Assembly (NCBI GenBank): GCA_010671975.1
Contig: JAAHIA010000271.1
Location: 1 to 6,908, forward strand
Source of the DNA: Leptolyngbya sp. SIO4C1
GTDB taxonomy: Bacteria; Cyanobacteriota; Cyanobacteriia; Phormidesmidales; Phormidesmidaceae
Direction of reading: 5' to 3'
Length of the DNA stretch: 6,908 nucleotides
In this document: positions 5,609-6,908 of the stretch, in pieces
How positions within the stretch are numbered: position 1 is the first letter of the stretch
Layout of the letters: every line of letters starts with the position of its first letter
Notes under the pieces: generated by a model
Databases searched by the model: none
What the model was told of the DNA's origin: nothing
The model's input: only the letters and a program-made list of their open reading frames with translations
Position numbers and translations under genes: made by a program

Positions 5609-5649
5609 TCAACTGTCACAGAAGGTTGAGCTTCACAGGCTAGCTTCCA

Positions 5650-5687
5650 CCTTATTCCATAGGGGTTTTAGAGCTTATAGAATAAGG
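5650..5687. repeat. Imperfect 12-bp inverted repeat
   Basis: CCTTATTCCATA (5650-5661) and TATAGAATAAGG (5676-5687) pair in 11 of 12 positions over a 14-nt loop. It lies between the block B hairpin and the possible end of the higBA transcript; role unknown. Confidence 0.6.
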
Positions 5688-5717
5688 CAGCAGTTTTGAG
5701 CTGCAGATTGACACAGT

Positions 5718-5751
5718 AGTTCTGTCTGCACGGCGTTGAGTAGACAGAACT
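5718..5751 (-). terminator. Stem-loop downstream of higBA, possible terminator
   Basis: AGTTCTGTCT (5718-5727) pairs perfectly with AGACAGAACT (5742-5751), extendable by a G-T and a C-G pair, over a 10-nt loop. It is the first strong stem after the higA stop codon, about 190 bp downstream in the direction of transcription. Following it on the minus strand is ACTGTG, not a T-run; on the plus strand there is only TTT. A terminator role is therefore a weak inference. Confidence 0.3.
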
Positions 5752-5942
5752 TTGATGGCGCGATGCGGCTGGCTGCTATTCGTGTCGCTTTTGTAAATGG
5801 GCTGAGGAAGTGCCAGGAATGAAAGCGCGATCTCGCGGCTCGGTAGGTAGGATGGGAGGCTGCTGAAACATCGTCAAAGGCATTGCTGGGGAATTGCCAG
5901 CGCGATACAGCCTTTGCTCTTCTAGAAAATGCACTCACAGAG
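5752..5942. other. Gene-free stretch after higA
   Basis: An 87-codon minus-strand open frame (5675-5938) ends through the stem-loop at 5718-5751, has an irregular Ser/Arg/Cys-rich composition and no recognisable domain, so I leave it uncalled. I see nothing else here. Confidence 0.4.
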
Positions 5943-6236
5943 CTAGGCAGATGTAATCTCTAACGGCGACAGCTTTGTACTATCGAACCGTTGCCGAGCC
6001 TGCCAAAGCGAATACTGGTTCTGCATAGTTAGCCAGCTTTCAGGGGTGCGACCTAGCACAATATGCAGCCGCAGAGCCATCTCCTCAGATACACGCATTT
6101 TGCCATTGAGCAAGCGGGTTACCGTCGAAGGGTTGACATCTAACTTTTCAGCTAATGTCCTAGCCGAGATACCAGCAGGCTCTAAATAAACAGTGCTAAT
6201 AAACTCGCCTGGGTGCATAGGATTGTGCATCATCAT
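5943..6236 (-). CDS. higA: HigA-family antitoxin (XRE-type DNA-binding)
   Basis: The antitoxin of a type II toxin-antitoxin pair: it binds and neutralises HigB and, as known for the family, represses its own operon. The 97-residue translation has the family signature HPGEFI (8-13) and YLEP (17-20), a helix-turn-helix at about 24-45 (SARTLAEKLDVNPSTVTRLL), and the conserved TPESWLTMQNQYSLWQA (64-80). Length and both ends match the family, so it looks intact. The ATG overlaps the higB stop by one base (TAATG), implying translational coupling; GAGG lies 10 nt upstream inside higB. Three ATG codons in a row open the frame, and the first is used here. Placement after the toxin gene is the order typical of higBA. 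Confidence 0.95.
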   Translation of the reverse strand: MMMHNPMHPGEFISTVYLEPAGISARTLAEKLDVNPSTVTRLLNGKMRVSEEMALRLHIVLGRTPESWLTMQNQYSLWQARQRFDSTKLSPLEITSA

Positions 6237-6514
6237 TAGTGATAATCCTCATAGTTCAAACCGTAGACATGACCGTCTGAAAATTCAAACGTCAGCCGCC
6301 AGTTGCCGCTGACCGAAATTGACCAACTCTGAGCGCGATCACCCTTAAGAGGATGTAACTTGTACCCAGGTAAATCCATATCACCAATCTCTTGAGCCGA
6401 TTCTAAAGCAGTTAGCTGCTGCCTCAGCTTGTTTTCATGCTCCGCCTGAATGCCCGCAGTACTACCAGACTCAAAAAATTTTCTGAGCCCCTTGTGCTTA
6501 ATCGTCTTGATCAT
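6236..6514 (-). CDS. higB: HigB-family toxin (RelE superfamily mRNA interferase)
   Basis: The toxin partner: HigB proteins bind the ribosome and cleave mRNA when the antitoxin is lost. I start it at Met 6514 (92 residues) because the family begins like this one, MIKTIKHKGLRKFFESGS, then GIQ. An in-frame ATG nine codons upstream (6541) is possible, but its extra residues do not match the family and lie in the likely operator region. Conserved blocks: DMDLPGYKLHPLKGDR (45-60), the core strands SISVSGNWRLTFEF (65-78) with the Asn-Trp-Arg typical of the active surface, and the ending NYEDYH (87-92). It appears full length, with no frameshift or stop. The TAA stop overlaps the higA start. No clear Shine-Dalgarno sequence is visible before 6514. 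Confidence 0.95.
   Translation of the reverse strand: MIKTIKHKGLRKFFESGSTAGIQAEHENKLRQQLTALESAQEIGDMDLPGYKLHPLKGDRAQSWSISVSGNWRLTFEFSDGHVYGLNYEDYH
6247..6250 (-). promoter_or_regulatory. Ribosome binding site of higA, inside higB
   Basis: GAGG on the minus strand with a 10-nt gap to the higA ATG. Its position inside the last codons of higB, together with the TAATG overlap, suggests coupled translation. Confidence 0.5.
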
Positions 6515-6600
6515 AAACCGATGATTCGTGATGCGCAACATGCATCATATACCATCAGCGACATAACCTCTCATGAACAATCAACTATCCACGTCAACAC
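6515..6600 (-). promoter_or_regulatory. Probable higBA promoter/operator region
   Basis: On the minus strand a TATGAT (6549-6544) resembles a -10 box about 30 bp before the higB start, but no good -35 box lies 16-18 bp upstream. A short inverted repeat GATGC (6530-6534) / GCATC (6542-6546) overlaps it and could be a HigA operator. Two TTGAC hexamer-like sequences further upstream (about 6593 and 6626) lack matching -10 boxes. Low confidence in exact elements. Confidence 0.3.
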
Positions 6601-6685
6601 GTTAGAAGAGTTGCACTCTAGAAATGTCAACACATTAGAAAAATTAAAAAGTGTAGATGGTTGCCGTGTGGCCGTCAACGTATTA
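6593..6685 (-). repeat. Three copies of a GTCAAC...TTAG motif upstream of higBA
   Basis: GTCAACACGTTAGAAGA (6593-6609) and GTCAACACATTAGAAAA (6626-6642) are 33 bp apart; a third, weaker copy, GTCAACGTATTAG, is at 6673-6685. Read towards higB they are TTCTAAYGTGTTGAC. They sit between the operon and a D module and may be regulatory or simply local duplications. Confidence 0.6.
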
Positions 6686-6908
6686 GTTGCGTTGGCGTCA
6701 GCCTCTCCTGCGGAGAATCGCACTTTCCAACAGCAGGTGAGATCGCATTTCCCAACAGCAGCATCAATCTGCCATAGGACCACTATGCTTGCTACCGGCA
6801 GCATCAACACAGGGTTACCCACCTTCGCCGCCTTCACCACCGACCGACCTCTACCAATGGTGCTCACCATACAGCAAGCCATTTGACCGATCAGCGAAGG
6901 CTAACCCT
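6645..6908 (+). repeat. D module, copy 6, running off the window
   Basis: The unit opens with AAAAAGTGTAGATGG, then GTTGCGTTGGCGTCAGCC (6687-6704), mini-hairpin TCTCCTGCGGAGA (6704-6716), two 25-bp units of ATCGCAYTTYCCAACAGCAG (from 6717 and 6742), GGACCACTATGCT, CAGCATCAACACAGGGTTAC, CCGCCTTCACCACC and GCCATTTGACCGATCAGCGA at the right edge. It is the most complete copy in the window. Open frames crossing it on both strands are repeat products. Confidence 0.75.

Larger units (their letters stand above)
5240..5610 (+). repeat. Dispersed repeat block B (diverged copy of block A)
   Basis: Collinear with 500-905 in the same orientation: GCGATCGCGCCGGTG, the TGTAGCCA/TGGCTACA hairpin, a second GATCGCGCCGGTGGGG, CTGACGACTGGCTTAGGT (5415-5432), repeated GCGATCGCATTTCTG (5403 and 5488), and the closing CCCCGCTCGCT and CCTCGCGGC segments. 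It carries a small local duplication, GGCTACA at 5297-5303 and 5304-5310, that block A lacks. Blocks A and B flank most of the window. Confidence 0.75.

Noticed and set aside
5675..5938. 87-codon minus-strand open frame downstream of higA
   Set aside because: Irregular composition, passes through the stem-loop at 5718-5751, no domain; probably chance.
6437..6886. 149-codon plus-strand open frame and its 103-codon minus-strand counterpart
   Set aside because: The first half lies opposite higB and the second half is a D module; neither has a protein-like signature.

Overview
The window looks like an accessory, repeat-rich stretch of a cyanobacterial chromosome or plasmid. The main evidence is eleven exact copies of the octamer GCGATCGC (HIP1), the hallmark over-represented palindrome of many cyanobacteria, plus many near-copies. 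The GNAT protein also matches, from memory, a type common in cyanobacteria. I do not assign a genus. Only about a quarter of the sequence is convincingly coding, which is very low for a bacterium.

Layout. 1-1216: no credible gene; a perfect 49-bp palindrome at the left edge, then a GC-rich repeat block (block A, about 500-905) and a long hairpin (928-983). 1217-1462: five same-direction copies of a 20-bp motif, resembling the multi-site end of an IS21-like or Tn7-like transposable element, with no transposase. 1470-2450: direct repeat C1 followed by modular repeats (D modules) built round HIP1. 2463-3616, minus strand: a two-gene operon, a GNAT acetyltransferase followed by an unrecognised 179-residue acidic helical protein. 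3659-4042, minus strand: the C-terminal remnant of a coiled-coil, possibly TolC-like, protein, broken next to the start of repeat C2. 4053-4790: C2 and more D modules. 4800-4983: a MITE-like element with 30-bp imperfect terminal inverted repeats and a possible TA target duplication. 4986-5235: AT-rich and gene-free. 5240-5610: block B, the diverged direct copy of block A, with several strong hairpins. 5943-6514, minus strand: a complete higB-higA toxin-antitoxin operon. 6593-6908: short repeats and another D module running off the end.

How it fits together. The only confidently assigned functional system is HigBA: a RelE-like mRNA interferase and its XRE-type antitoxin, overlapping by one base. 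The GNAT/179-residue pair looks like an independent operon of unknown role. Both sit between members of one family of dispersed, same-direction, HIP1-containing repeats (A/B, C1/C2, D1-D6). These give nested direct repeats that could support deletion or duplication of the genes between them. I see no CRISPR array, tRNA, rRNA, recombinase or intact transposase. If there is an undescribed system here, the best candidates are the modular repeat family and the GNAT/unknown-protein pair; neither can be given a function from sequence alone.
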